From NCBI GenBank assembly GCA_040702975.1, contig CP159990.1, positions 4,030,001 to 4,094,000 on the forward strand: 64,000 nt of DNA, in the 5' to 3' direction. The stretch comes from Roseburia hominis. Lineage in GTDB: Bacteria > Bacillota > Clostridia > Lachnospirales > Lachnospiraceae. The position numbers and the translations under genes were made by a program. A model generated the notes under the pieces. That model was given only the letters and a program-made list of their open reading frames with translations, was not told the DNA's origin and did no database searches. This document shows positions 16,350 to 24,465 of this stretch, in pieces (the first letter of the stretch is position 1; every line of letters starts with the position of its first letter).

Positions 16350-17981
16350 TTAATCTACATATGTCTCAATTTTTATCGCTAATTGCAACTGAAACAGCAC
16401 CTGCGGGTCATTCAGATCCATACCTGTTAATTGTTCAATCTGTCTAATTCGGTACGCCAATGTATTTCTGTGTAGGTATAGAATATCCGCTGTTTCCTTT
16501 CTTGCGCCCATATTTTCAGTCAATACACGGAGCGTTTCCAAAAGAAAACTTCCTCGATTTCTGTCGTATTCCTTTATCACATAGAGGGTATCCCTGACAA
16601 ATTTTTGGAAGATCGGCATCTTTGCCATCTCATAGAAGGCTTCCTCCAAATTCATCTCGTCGGTAAAGCATATTTTCATTCGTCCTTTTTTCTTACAGAC
16701 GATAATTGCAGTTCTGATTTTCCGATAACAACTCTCAAACCCCAGATACCCGTTAATTTCCTTTGATATTCCGGTCGAAATGGTAAATCCGAGAGTTGCC
16801 AGGACTTTTTCATGAATCATCTCCAGCGATCTTTTGAGTTCCGCACGTCCCATATTTCCAAAAATAAGGCAATGGAAGCTATCACTCCTGTTTCCTATAA
16901 AGATCCGTATATTGTGCTGCTGAAAAATGTCTCTGTGTATCTGAATCACTTCATCTTTGATGGACTGGATCTCGTCCTCATCTTTTCCTCTGATGATCTC
17001 CTCAAACCCATCGATATCCGAGACTACCATAAAATGCGGAACAGAAGGCCAGTGGAGACCCTTAGCTCTTCTCTTAGCGTCCTCTTCTGTCAGAATATTA
17101 TTTCCGATCAGGTCCAGAAAAAAGTTATTATCCTGATGGTATTCCTTTTGTTCATTGATTCCTTTTTTAGAGAATTCCAACGCCAGATGAACCTTGGCCT
17201 GTCCCATAGCAATCTCGCTCAACTCATTAAATTGTCCCGGCCGCCCGATTACGTACAGGCCGCCCTCACATTTAGTCTTGACATAAATCTGATGAAACCA
17301 AATTTCTTCATCCATGATTTTTACCATAGGCTGATCTTTTTTGCCATCCGACATGCACTGTCTGAGCCGCGAACTCACTGCTAATTCATCAAACTTTCCC
17401 CGCTCTATATAGTCGTTAGTCTCCTGCAAATCCTCTGGGAAGAAGCTAATCACATTGTGACGGTCATCTGCCACCACCACCTTGCATTTCAACAGCTCGC
17501 CCAGGGACTGCACAATTTCCCGAAATCCGCCGCCATCGATTTGCACAGCCAGGAATTTTTCATTGATTGCTTTATTGAATTCCAGTTTTTGATTCTGGTC
17601 ATCTACAATTATTTTCATCAAAGGCTCTATAATGTCAATGAACGGGATATCTCCCGGCAATTCAATGATCGGCAGCTGCAGATTTTCCGCCTCTTTTTTT
17701 ATGGATTCCGTGATACCTCCCAGGAATTTCGTTTTCAGAGCGATTCCCGCAGACTGCTGTTTTGCCAATGCCTGAATGATCTTAAGCAGCATTTCCTCGC
17801 TGTCTTTAATCGCGTAAGCCGTCGTCACCAGGAACTCATTTTTTCTGAGCCATGGAATAATGTTCGGCACTTCCATGGAATCCACATACTGAATCTCCCG
17901 GTCGAGTCCTGCCTCCCCCGCTATCACACGGCACTGCTGCCACTCTTTTATTTTAAGTACATCTCTGACTGTAATCGACAT
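16350..17981 (-). CDS. PucR-family transcriptional regulator
   Basis: A 543-residue regulator. Residues about 1-125 are the PucR N-terminal domain (TVRDVLKI, IPWLRKNEFLVTTAYAI), the middle contains a GGDEF-like CdaR fold, and the last 60 residues are the HTH_30 DNA-binding domain (LYLHRNTLAYRIRQIE). The family controls catabolism of purines, sugar acids or amino acids in response to a metabolite. GGGAGG precedes the ATG. The gene starts 20 bp after the permease stop, so it may be partly read from that cluster, but its position next to the hydrolase-Dpp operon suggests that operon as target. Confidence 0.9.
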   Translation of the reverse strand: MSITVRDVLKIKEWQQCRVIAGEAGLDREIQYVDSMEVPNIIPWLRKNEFLVTTAYAIKDSEEMLLKIIQALAKQQSAGIALKTKFLGGITESIKKEAENLQLPIIELPGDIPFIDIIEPLMKIIVDDQNQKLEFNKAINEKFLAVQIDGGGFREIVQSLGELLKCKVVVADDRHNVISFFPEDLQETNDYIERGKFDELAVSSRLRQCMSDGKKDQPMVKIMDEEIWFHQIYVKTKCEGGLYVIGRPGQFNELSEIAMGQAKVHLALEFSKKGINEQKEYHQDNNFFLDLIGNNILTEEDAKRRAKGLHWPSVPHFMVVSDIDGFEEIIRGKDEDEIQSIKDEVIQIHRDIFQQHNIRIFIGNRSDSFHCLIFGNMGRAELKRSLEMIHEKVLATLGFTISTGISKEINGYLGFESCYRKIRTAIIVCKKKGRMKICFTDEMNLEEAFYEMAKMPIFQKFVRDTLYVIKEYDRNRGSFLLETLRVLTENMGARKETADILYLHRNTLAYRIRQIEQLTGMDLNDPQVLFQLQLAIKIETYVD

Positions 17982-18001
17982 CTTATCTCTGCCTCCCGCA
18001 G

Positions 18002-19015
18002 CTAAATAAACAAATATGCTCCCGCATTAAACAAATACCCTACCAAAATGATTCCCGCCGAGACAATCGCAATAAATGTCACCAGCAATTTTTTCTTCAC
18101 GGCTTTGCTGAGCATGATCATAGAGGGCAGGGACAACGTCGTGACCGCCATCATAAAAGAAAGAATGGTTCCAAGCCCGGCGCCCTTTGCCAGAAGGCTC
18201 TCCGCCACCGGAATCGTTCCGAAGATATCCGCGTACATCGGTATTCCCACGGCCGTCGCGAGCGGAACCGCATACCATCTGTTCCCCCCGAGAATGCTTT
18301 CCACGAACCGGGCCGGAATCAGGTTGTGAATCACCGCGCCGATTCCCACTCCGATGAAAACATAAAGCGCCACCTTTTTAATCGTATTCAGGACCTGATC
18401 TCTGCCATACTCCAGCCGGTCGCGCACGGTCAGTTCAGGAAGCGCAGTATCCACATTTGCCGCCTGCCGGATAAATTCCGCCACCTGGTCTTCCATATGC
18501 AGCCGTTCGATCAGGCTGCCGCCGGCCACCGCAACGACAAGTCCCACCACCACATAGGCTGCCGCTATTTTCCCTCCGAAAATACTCATGAGCAGCACCA
18601 GGGAACCCAGGTCCACCATCGGTGAAGAGATCAGGAAGGAGAAGGTCACGCCCAGAGGCAGGCCCGCACTCGTAAAGCCCATAAAAATCGGGATCGAGGA
18701 GCAGGAGCAAAATGGGGTTACCGTCCCAAGCAGCGCGCCGATCAGATTCGCGGTTATCCCGCGAAAACGTCCCAGTATTTTCTTGCTTCTCTCCGGTGGA
18801 AAATAACTCTGTATATAGGAAATCAGGAAAATCAGCACGGAAAGCAGTACAAAAATTTTAATAGTATCATAGATAAAAAACTGCAGTACCCCACCCAGTG
18901 TTTCGTTCGTGTCGAGCCCTGTACTATTTAACAGGCTGCCGATTCCCTCACGCAGCCAGTGCATTCCCAATATCTGATTTTGAAAAAAATCCCAACCCAG
19001 TCTGATTCGTTCCAT
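18002..19015 (-). CDS. Permease of the UPF0718/DUF318 (ArsP-like) family
   Basis: A 337-residue membrane protein with about eight helices. The conserved TPFCSCSSIPIFMGF motif near residue 100 and a second GIPMYADIF block near residue 260 identify the permease family that includes ArsP, exporters of organoarsenicals, and related transporters. The cysteine pair in the first motif may bind a soft metal or metalloid. It follows the thioredoxin-like gene in the ArsR cluster, the usual neighbour in Clostridia. Substrate unproven. Confidence 0.87.
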   Translation of the reverse strand: MERIRLGWDFFQNQILGMHWLREGIGSLLNSTGLDTNETLGGVLQFFIYDTIKIFVLLSVLIFLISYIQSYFPPERSKKILGRFRGITANLIGALLGTVTPFCSCSSIPIFMGFTSAGLPLGVTFSFLISSPMVDLGSLVLLMSIFGGKIAAAYVVVGLVVAVAGGSLIERLHMEDQVAEFIRQAANVDTALPELTVRDRLEYGRDQVLNTIKKVALYVFIGVGIGAVIHNLIPARFVESILGGNRWYAVPLATAVGIPMYADIFGTIPVAESLLAKGAGLGTILSFMMAVTTLSLPSMIMLSKAVKKKLLVTFIAIVSAGIILVGYLFNAGAYLFI

Positions 19016-19036
19016 CTAAACGCACTCCCCCATATG

Positions 19037-19140
19037 TTACTTTCTGTACATTTGCTTCCGCATATTTTTTCTATAAGTTACTTTCGGCACATCGCTTTCT
19101 ACATGTTGCCTTCCGTATATTCCCTTGTGTATGTTACTTC
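19037..19140. repeat. Degenerate short repeats between permease and thioredoxin-like genes
   Basis: The 118-bp gap holds about six imperfect copies of a TTACTTTCNGNACAT-like unit at irregular spacing (for example at 19037, 19078 and 19134). No gene or clear hairpin is seen. Confidence 0.4.
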
Positions 19141-19367
19141 CCAAGCAATTTCACCACATCTTTTTTCTTTAGTGTCTTCCCGGCAGAGACCACTTTCCCG
19201 TCTATCATGACTGCCGGCGCGCTCATAACGCCAAGTTTCACAATCTCGATCAGGTCTTCCACCTTCTCAATCTCTGCATCAAGCCCCAGCTCCTTCACAG
19301 CCTCACATACATAATCATATACCTTACCGCAGTTCTCACAACCTGCACCAATTACTTTAATGTTCAT
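19134..19367 (-). CDS. Thioredoxin-like small redox protein (MTH895/TM0996 type)
   Basis: A 77-residue protein with the active-site CENC (CxxC) right after the first strand (KVIGAGCENCGKVY) and a cis-Pro region (MSAPAVMIDG) near residue 48, as in archaeal-type glutaredoxin-like proteins. The start at 19367 is chosen for the AGGAGGAG just upstream; the longer frame to 19415 is a charged tail without support. It probably supplies or relays reducing power for the permease or the metal sensor. Confidence 0.88.
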   Translation of the reverse strand: MNIKVIGAGCENCGKVYDYVCEAVKELGLDAEIEKVEDLIEIVKLGVMSAPAVMIDGKVVSAGKTLKKKDVVKLLGK

Positions 19368-19456
19368 CTTCCTTCTCCTCCTGACATTCTCTGTACGGGC
19401 AAGAGGCCTCGTCATTGCCTCCGATTGTTTTCTTTATTTTCCAAATTCACAAGGCC

Positions 19457-20401
19457 TTAATTCCTCAGCTTCATCTCCAACCCTACTTGTTCTTCCCATG
19501 CGCCAAAAATCTTCCGGATAATCGCCGTACCAATTTTAGAAATAAATACGAGCTGGGATTTTTCAAATTCTTCCGCCGGCTTATAATCCACCCGGTTCCC
19601 TACCACATCGATCTGCCTCCAGCCTTCTCCTTTTACCCGGAAAAATCCCTTTATACGATAGGAATCCGGCATCAGCTCCGTCAAAAAGGCTTCCAGTTTT
19701 CCCTTCTCGATTTCCCCTTCAAAGTCCATGAACAGGGTCTTCGGCTTCGTTTCCACGGAATTCGTCGTCTCCTCACACTCCGCCCACTGATAAATCGTCA
19801 GATCTTCCTCCAAAAATCCATAATCCATGTCGCCCATCACACAATTCTTGATCTGGCACACCGGATTAATCGCCCGAATCTGACTGCGCACCCCCGCAAT
19901 CTGGCTCTCGTTTGCAAGGTCTGTCTTAGTGACCACCGCCAGATTACAATGCTTTACCTGCCGGTAGACCGTCTCCTCTTCCTCCAGACGTTCCAGGAAA
20001 TTCACGGCGTCCACCAGACAGATCACGCCGCGAAAATCATATCTCTTTCCGGAAACAATCTCCGCCGCCTGCAAAATCTCTTCCACATTCGACGGATCGC
20101 CAATCCCAGAGCTTTCCACGAAAAGATATTCAAAATTCTTCGCCGCCATCTCGCTCAGTGCGTTCACAAAATTCAGCTTAAGACAGGTACAGAAAATAGA
20201 CCCCCGATTAAGCTCCACCATCTGAATTTCATCATTTTTCAGAATCGTTCCGTCAATACCCAATTTCCCGAATTCATTCTGAATAATCCCGATCCGATGC
20301 CCTTTAAGCTCCTCCAATACCCGAAGCAGCATCGTCGTTTTCCCGCAGCCGAGAAATCCTGTTAATACATAAAGTTTTGTCTGTTCGCTTCCGTTCATCA
20401 T
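19457..20401 (-). CDS. COG0523 (CobW/YjiA-like) GTPase, metal chaperone family
   Basis: A 314-residue G3E GTPase. Walker A GFLGCGKTT lies near residue 15, the switch ESSGIGDP near 96 and the guanine motif TKTD near 160; the CobW C-terminal domain begins near 235. The family metal-binding motif, usually CxCC, is here FCTCLK, with only two cysteines. The family hands metals such as Zn, Co or Ni to target proteins using GTP. It follows an ArsR regulator, so metal-responsive expression is likely. The altered cysteine motif may change metal preference. Confidence 0.9.
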   Translation of the reverse strand: MMNGSEQTKLYVLTGFLGCGKTTMLLRVLEELKGHRIGIIQNEFGKLGIDGTILKNDEIQMVELNRGSIFCTCLKLNFVNALSEMAAKNFEYLFVESSGIGDPSNVEEILQAAEIVSGKRYDFRGVICLVDAVNFLERLEEEETVYRQVKHCNLAVVTKTDLANESQIAGVRSQIRAINPVCQIKNCVMGDMDYGFLEEDLTIYQWAECEETTNSVETKPKTLFMDFEGEIEKGKLEAFLTELMPDSYRIKGFFRVKGEGWRQIDVVGNRVDYKPAEEFEKSQLVFISKIGTAIIRKIFGAWEEQVGLEMKLRN

Positions 20402-20566
20402 TTTCCCCTTTCCTGCGCGGCTCTCTCAAATCCCACATTTCTTCCTTAAGGTCAGGATTTCCCTTCCAAACGCATAAACATATTTAAATTTTTCTATTTT
20501 TAATCCTTTTTAATACCGGCAAGTTTCTGCCGGCTCCCTAACATCATTTCCGTTCCATTTTCTCCT

Positions 20567-20700
20567 GCCGCCCTGACATTCCGGTAATCCTTTGTTTTCC
20601 CATACTTCTACTGCCCTGACCCTTCCGGCAATCATTTGCTTTCTCACGCCTCTGCCGTCCTGGTATTCCGGCAATCATTTAAATTCCCACACTCCTGCCG
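20567..20700. repeat. Three imperfect 43-44-bp tandem repeats in the arsR-GTPase gap
   Basis: TTCCGG(T/C)AATC occurs at 20579, 20623 and 20666, each preceded by a CTGCC/CCTG block and followed by a T/C-rich stretch. The 319-bp gap between the ArsR and GTPase genes also holds a hairpin (CCGGCA at 20516, TGCCGG at 20528). The repeats could be regulator sites or simple slippage products. Confidence 0.5.
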
Positions 20701-20720
20701 AAATCGCGCACGCTCCGCCC

Positions 20721-21035
20721 CTACTTACAATCGCATATAATACTCTCATATTCCTTCGGCACAATCAAACGCCCCAACGTCTTATAGGTATCGTTCAATT
20801 TGTCCAGATTCAGCCGGTAATGCGTCCATTTTCCTTCTTTTCGGGCAAATACAAGTCCCGCATCGCATAAGAGCTTCATATCATGGGAAAGCGTGGGCTG
20901 GGTAACCTGGAATTCCGCCTGAATCTTGCAGGCACAAAGCTCTCCATCGGACAGCATGTCGATTATTTTCAGTCTCTTAGGATCGGAAAGTACTTTGAAG
21001 ATCTTTGCATACTCTGTATAATCAATCTCTCTCAT
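20721..21035 (-). CDS. ArsR-family metal(loid)-sensing repressor
   Basis: A 104-residue winged-helix repressor. The ELCACKI motif near residue 33, at the start of the alpha-3 helix, matches the CxC metal or arsenite sensor site of ArsR/SmtB proteins, and the C-terminal CDCK provides two more cysteines. The recognition helix is TQPTLSHDMKLL. It heads the cluster of GTPase, thioredoxin-like protein and permease, which it probably represses until metal binds. Confidence 0.92.
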   Translation of the reverse strand: MREIDYTEYAKIFKVLSDPKRLKIIDMLSDGELCACKIQAEFQVTQPTLSHDMKLLCDAGLVFARKEGKWTHYRLNLDKLNDTYKTLGRLIVPKEYESIICDCK

Positions 21036-21107
21036 CTCCGCCTCCTTATATAGATTTTCTTCTATGTTTTACATTTTATCTCATACATAGAAATTTGTCA
21101 ATGTGTT

Positions 21108-22793
21108 TTATCCAATCAACACTCGTTTTCCCTGAAATGCAAATCCATATGTTCTTATTTTTTCTCTTGGTACGCCCTTTGATTCCAGCATAGATGCATA
21201 GTTTTCCTTCTCAATCTGCACTAACGCTCTCTTAACCGTCTCCTCCAAAGTCTTCTCTTTCCTTGAATCAAATACTTTGAATTCCAAAATCATCGCATCC
21301 CTATTATCTTCCAGAGGCTCCAGCATAACATCATATCTTCCAAATCCACTTTCACGATTTGAAAGAATCCTATACTGATCTGCGAGTTCTACCAGGAGAT
21401 CCAGTACAAATCCATGATAGAACCTTTCCGGATCAGACGCATCTGATGGTTTATTTCCCGTATCAAAATAGCTGAAAATCTCTAACGCCACCTGATTCAT
21501 ATAATGATTCATAGCATCCACATCATTTAGCAAAAGCGCTTTAATGAACCGGTTATATTCCTGTTCACTCTCCACAAACCAACTGCGCACCGTGTTTTCA
21601 AACATGATTTTGACTTCTTTATTTGTAAGCGTCAATGTATAATAATATCTTCCAGAAGCTTCCTCAAACACACAGCTTGCCACTTTTAAATATCCGCATG
21701 CCAGCAGCAGGCTCCACACTGCATTCTCCTGACGGGATAACTGGTTAAATACCACCTGTTCATCAATAACTTTTTTCAAAAAGCCACCTTTTAAAAGTTC
21801 TTCAAAATCAGTTTTAATCTCAATGCTGCCTTCCCTAAGCAATTTATTTACCAGTGTATTACTGCTGGAATTCGCCCAGTACGTGCCAAACTCCCGTTTT
21901 TCCAGAAAATTAATGATCGACCATGGATTGTAGATATCCGCATGATTTCCAAAGGTAAAGCCATCATACCATTCTTTCACCTTCACCTTATAATCCGCTA
22001 AGCCATACTCCTCGAGCGCACTAAAAACTTCCTCCTCTGTGAAACCAAAAGAAATTTCATATTTCTTTGAGGTCGTCGTAACCACTTCCAGGTTATTAAG
22101 ATCCGAAAAAATCGACTCCTTACTAACCCGGGTAATCCCTGTCATAATAGCTCTTTCCAGATAAGAATTCGTTTTAAACGCAGCATTAAACATACTTCGC
22201 GTAAATGCCGCCAACTCGTCCCAAAATCCACTGACATAGGCTTCCTGCATCGGCGTGTCGTATTCGTCCAACAAAATAATGACCTTTTTCCCATAATACC
22301 TGGCCAAATATTTTGACATATTGTGAATTGCCATCGTAGCAGTCACTTCGTCCATATACGTTTTTACATTAAGAAAATATTCCTTTTCATTCGCCGTAAG
22401 AATATCCGTTTCCAAAAGAAAATGATTTTCATTATATAACGCTTCCAGAATCTGATTAATTCGCAATCGGGCTTTTTCATAAGTATCCTCTTTTACATTT
22501 GCAAAAGAAAGACTAATTACCGGATAAGTTCCCTGAAGCTCACGATATTTTTCACTCTGCCAAATAGACAGGTTTTCAAACAAGCTGCCTTTATCTTTAT
22601 ACTTTACAGAAAAGAACTGTTCCGTCATACTCATAGTCAGAGTTTTCCCAAAACGTCTTGGTCTTGTAATTAAGGTAACATCATCACCGCTTTCCCACCA
22701 TTCCCGAATAAATGAGGTCTTATCTACATAAAAATAGTTTCCCAATATTACTTTTTCAAAATCCTGTTTTCCAATCGCCACAGTTCTTTCCAC
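21108..22793 (-). CDS. AAA-ATPase-like protein with C-terminal PD-(D/E)XK nuclease domain
   Basis: A 561-residue protein of the family with an N-terminal AAA-ATPase_like domain (YFVDK-type start, FYVDKTSFIREW, then RPRRFGKTLTM as the P-loop variant) and a C-terminal PDDEXK_9 domain (residues about 440-550, with EFKVFD as the E-x-K motif). These proteins are abundant and often multicopy in gut anaerobes, and their role is unknown; a link to mobile DNA or defence has been suggested. It stands alone, upstream of nothing obvious. Confidence 0.88.
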   Translation of the reverse strand: MERTVAIGKQDFEKVILGNYFYVDKTSFIREWWESGDDVTLITRPRRFGKTLTMSMTEQFFSVKYKDKGSLFENLSIWQSEKYRELQGTYPVISLSFANVKEDTYEKARLRINQILEALYNENHFLLETDILTANEKEYFLNVKTYMDEVTATMAIHNMSKYLARYYGKKVIILLDEYDTPMQEAYVSGFWDELAAFTRSMFNAAFKTNSYLERAIMTGITRVSKESIFSDLNNLEVVTTTSKKYEISFGFTEEEVFSALEEYGLADYKVKVKEWYDGFTFGNHADIYNPWSIINFLEKREFGTYWANSSSNTLVNKLLREGSIEIKTDFEELLKGGFLKKVIDEQVVFNQLSRQENAVWSLLLACGYLKVASCVFEEASGRYYYTLTLTNKEVKIMFENTVRSWFVESEQEYNRFIKALLLNDVDAMNHYMNQVALEIFSYFDTGNKPSDASDPERFYHGFVLDLLVELADQYRILSNRESGFGRYDVMLEPLEDNRDAMILEFKVFDSRKEKTLEETVKRALVQIEKENYASMLESKGVPREKIRTYGFAFQGKRVLIG

Positions 22794-22809
22794 TTATTTT
22801 TACCTCCTA

Positions 22810-23445
22810 TTACACGCCTACCTTCTTACAAATATCCTTCAGGCAGCATTTATCGCAATACGGTTTTGTCCGGGCGGTACACACATCCCGGCCATGATAT
22901 ACCAGACGGTGGCAGAAATCGCTTCCCTCTTCAGGCGGCACCAGTTTCCACAAGGCCATCTCCACCTTCTTGGGCTCCTTGATCCCATCTACCAGCCCCA
23001 TACGATTGACCAAGCGGATACAATGCGTATCCGTCACAATAGCCGGCTTTCCAAACACGTCCCCCATGATGAGGTTCGCGCTTTTTCTCCCTACTCCCGG
23101 GAGTTTCAAAATCGCATCAAAATCCTCCGGTATCTTTCCATCATATTCGTCCCTCAGCATCTTCATACATGCACTGATATCCCGCGCCTTACTGTGTCCC
23201 AGCCCGCAGGGACGCACGATTGCTTCAATATCTTCCACATCAGCCTCAGCCAAAGCATTGACATCCGGATATTTTTCATACAATCCTTCCACCACCACAT
23301 TGACCCGCGCATCCGTACACTGCGCCGCCAAACGCACACTGACCAGAAGTTTCCACGCCTGGTCATAGTCCAATGTACACCCCGCATCCGGGTACTCCTT
23401 TTTCAGCCTCTCAATAATTTCCAGAGTTAATTGTTTCTTTGTCAT
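22810..23445 (-). CDS. nth: Endonuclease III
   Basis: A 211-residue DNA glycosylase/AP lyase for oxidised pyrimidines. The helix-hairpin-helix LPGVGRKSANLIMG carries the catalytic Lys, VTDTHC the catalytic Asp, and four C-terminal cysteines (CTARTKPYCDKC and a fourth) bind the 4Fe-4S cluster. The start is placed at the ATG at 23445, with AGGAG 7 bases upstream; the longer frame begins at GTG without a site. It lies downstream of the gamma-glutamylcyclotransferase-like gene. Confidence 0.93.
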   Translation of the reverse strand: MTKKQLTLEIIERLKKEYPDAGCTLDYDQAWKLLVSVRLAAQCTDARVNVVVEGLYEKYPDVNALAEADVEDIEAIVRPCGLGHSKARDISACMKMLRDEYDGKIPEDFDAILKLPGVGRKSANLIMGDVFGKPAIVTDTHCIRLVNRMGLVDGIKEPKKVEMALWKLVPPEEGSDFCHRLVYHGRDVCTARTKPYCDKCCLKDICKKVGV

Positions 23446-23469
23446 GATTCTTCTCCTATCGTTTTCCAC

Positions 23470-23913
23470 TTATGCCATTTGCGCTTTGCTGACTTCATAC
23501 GCCTCTGTCAGAATATCCATCGGGAATTCAAACTTCTGATATGCACGCCGCAGCACATCATAATACTCTGCACTTGGAACGCCAAATGTCTGGTCTGCTA
23601 CCATGATATATGCCATGGTACTCTCCACCTTCCCATTTAGAGGGACCGGTATGTCCTCCTTGTAGTAAAGAACCGGATAATCTTCGTACTCGTCCAGGCT
23701 CTTCTCATCATTTTCCGAGATTTCCCACACAAGCACCGGGAGTCTTCCTCCTGTCTTTTGTTCTATGGTAGCATAGATTCCCCGCGCGGAGCCTTTGAAC
23801 AATAGGCAATAATCTTCTACCACGGAAGCTCCCACTAATTTCGCCTCCGGACAGCGCTCTGCCATTTGTTCCTCGTCCATATTACTGCCATATGCAAGAT
23901 ATAATTTTCTCAT
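23470..23913 (-). CDS. Gamma-glutamylcyclotransferase-like (AIG2-type) protein
   Basis: A 147-residue protein beginning MRKLYLAYGSNM, the glycine-rich substrate loop (YGSN) of the GGCT fold, with a conserved acidic residue in LDEYEDYP as the likely catalytic Glu. The fold releases 5-oxoproline from gamma-glutamyl peptides or amines. It ends 24 bp before the nth start. Substrate not known. Confidence 0.87.
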   Translation of the reverse strand: MRKLYLAYGSNMDEEQMAERCPEAKLVGASVVEDYCLLFKGSARGIYATIEQKTGGRLPVLVWEISENDEKSLDEYEDYPVLYYKEDIPVPLNGKVESTMAYIMVADQTFGVPSAEYYDVLRRAYQKFEFPMDILTEAYEVSKAQMA

Positions 23914-23970
23914 CTCTTCTTCCCTTCTTATTTCGGCTTGTCCAGCCTATCTCAGCCTTCCTCTCCAAGT

Positions 23971-24450
23971 TCACATAGATAAATTATATTTCCTATCTGA
24001 ATTGCCATGGGCACCATTCCTAACCTCAGACTCGCATACATAAATCATATTGACTTCATGGCAGCCTGGTTCATTCACCCTGTCCGTCTCCACAAACCCG
24101 ATTTTCTCATATACATGCCTGGCCTTTTCATTTCCGCAAATATATGTTGTCGTCATAACCTGCATTTTCCATTGTGTCTGCAGCAGGCAAATTAATTCTT
24201 TCAAGGCCTTTGTACCACAATGCTGATTCTGATATCTGCTGTCTATAGCATAATTCCACAGGAAAAATCTGCCCTCCGCAAATTTTCTTAATGCCGCAAA
24301 TCCAATCAACGTATCTTCCTCAAAAATGTCAAATGCGAGTACATCTGGCTCTCCTATTTCCTTTTGCAGTCTCTCTTTCGACGAAAGCTGGCTCTCCTGT
24401 TCTTTTAAAACAGCAATTTTCATAGAATCCGACTTGACAAATCCTATCAT
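23971..24450 (-). CDS. GNAT-family N-acetyltransferase
   Basis: A 159-residue protein with the GNAT fold: a central strand (LIGFAALRKF), the acetyl-CoA loop (RYQNQHCGTKAL) near residue 90 and a C-terminal NEKARHVYEKIGFVE motif. The P-loop is slightly unusual, with H in place of the usual G/R (QHCGTKA). Acceptor unknown. It is 15 bp downstream of the GH31 gene and may be co-transcribed with it. Confidence 0.85.
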   Translation of the reverse strand: MIGFVKSDSMKIAVLKEQESQLSSKERLQKEIGEPDVLAFDIFEEDTLIGFAALRKFAEGRFFLWNYAIDSRYQNQHCGTKALKELICLLQTQWKMQVMTTTYICGNEKARHVYEKIGFVETDRVNEPGCHEVNMIYVCESEVRNGAHGNSDRKYNLSM

Positions 24451-24465
24451 CTTCTCTCCACCTTC

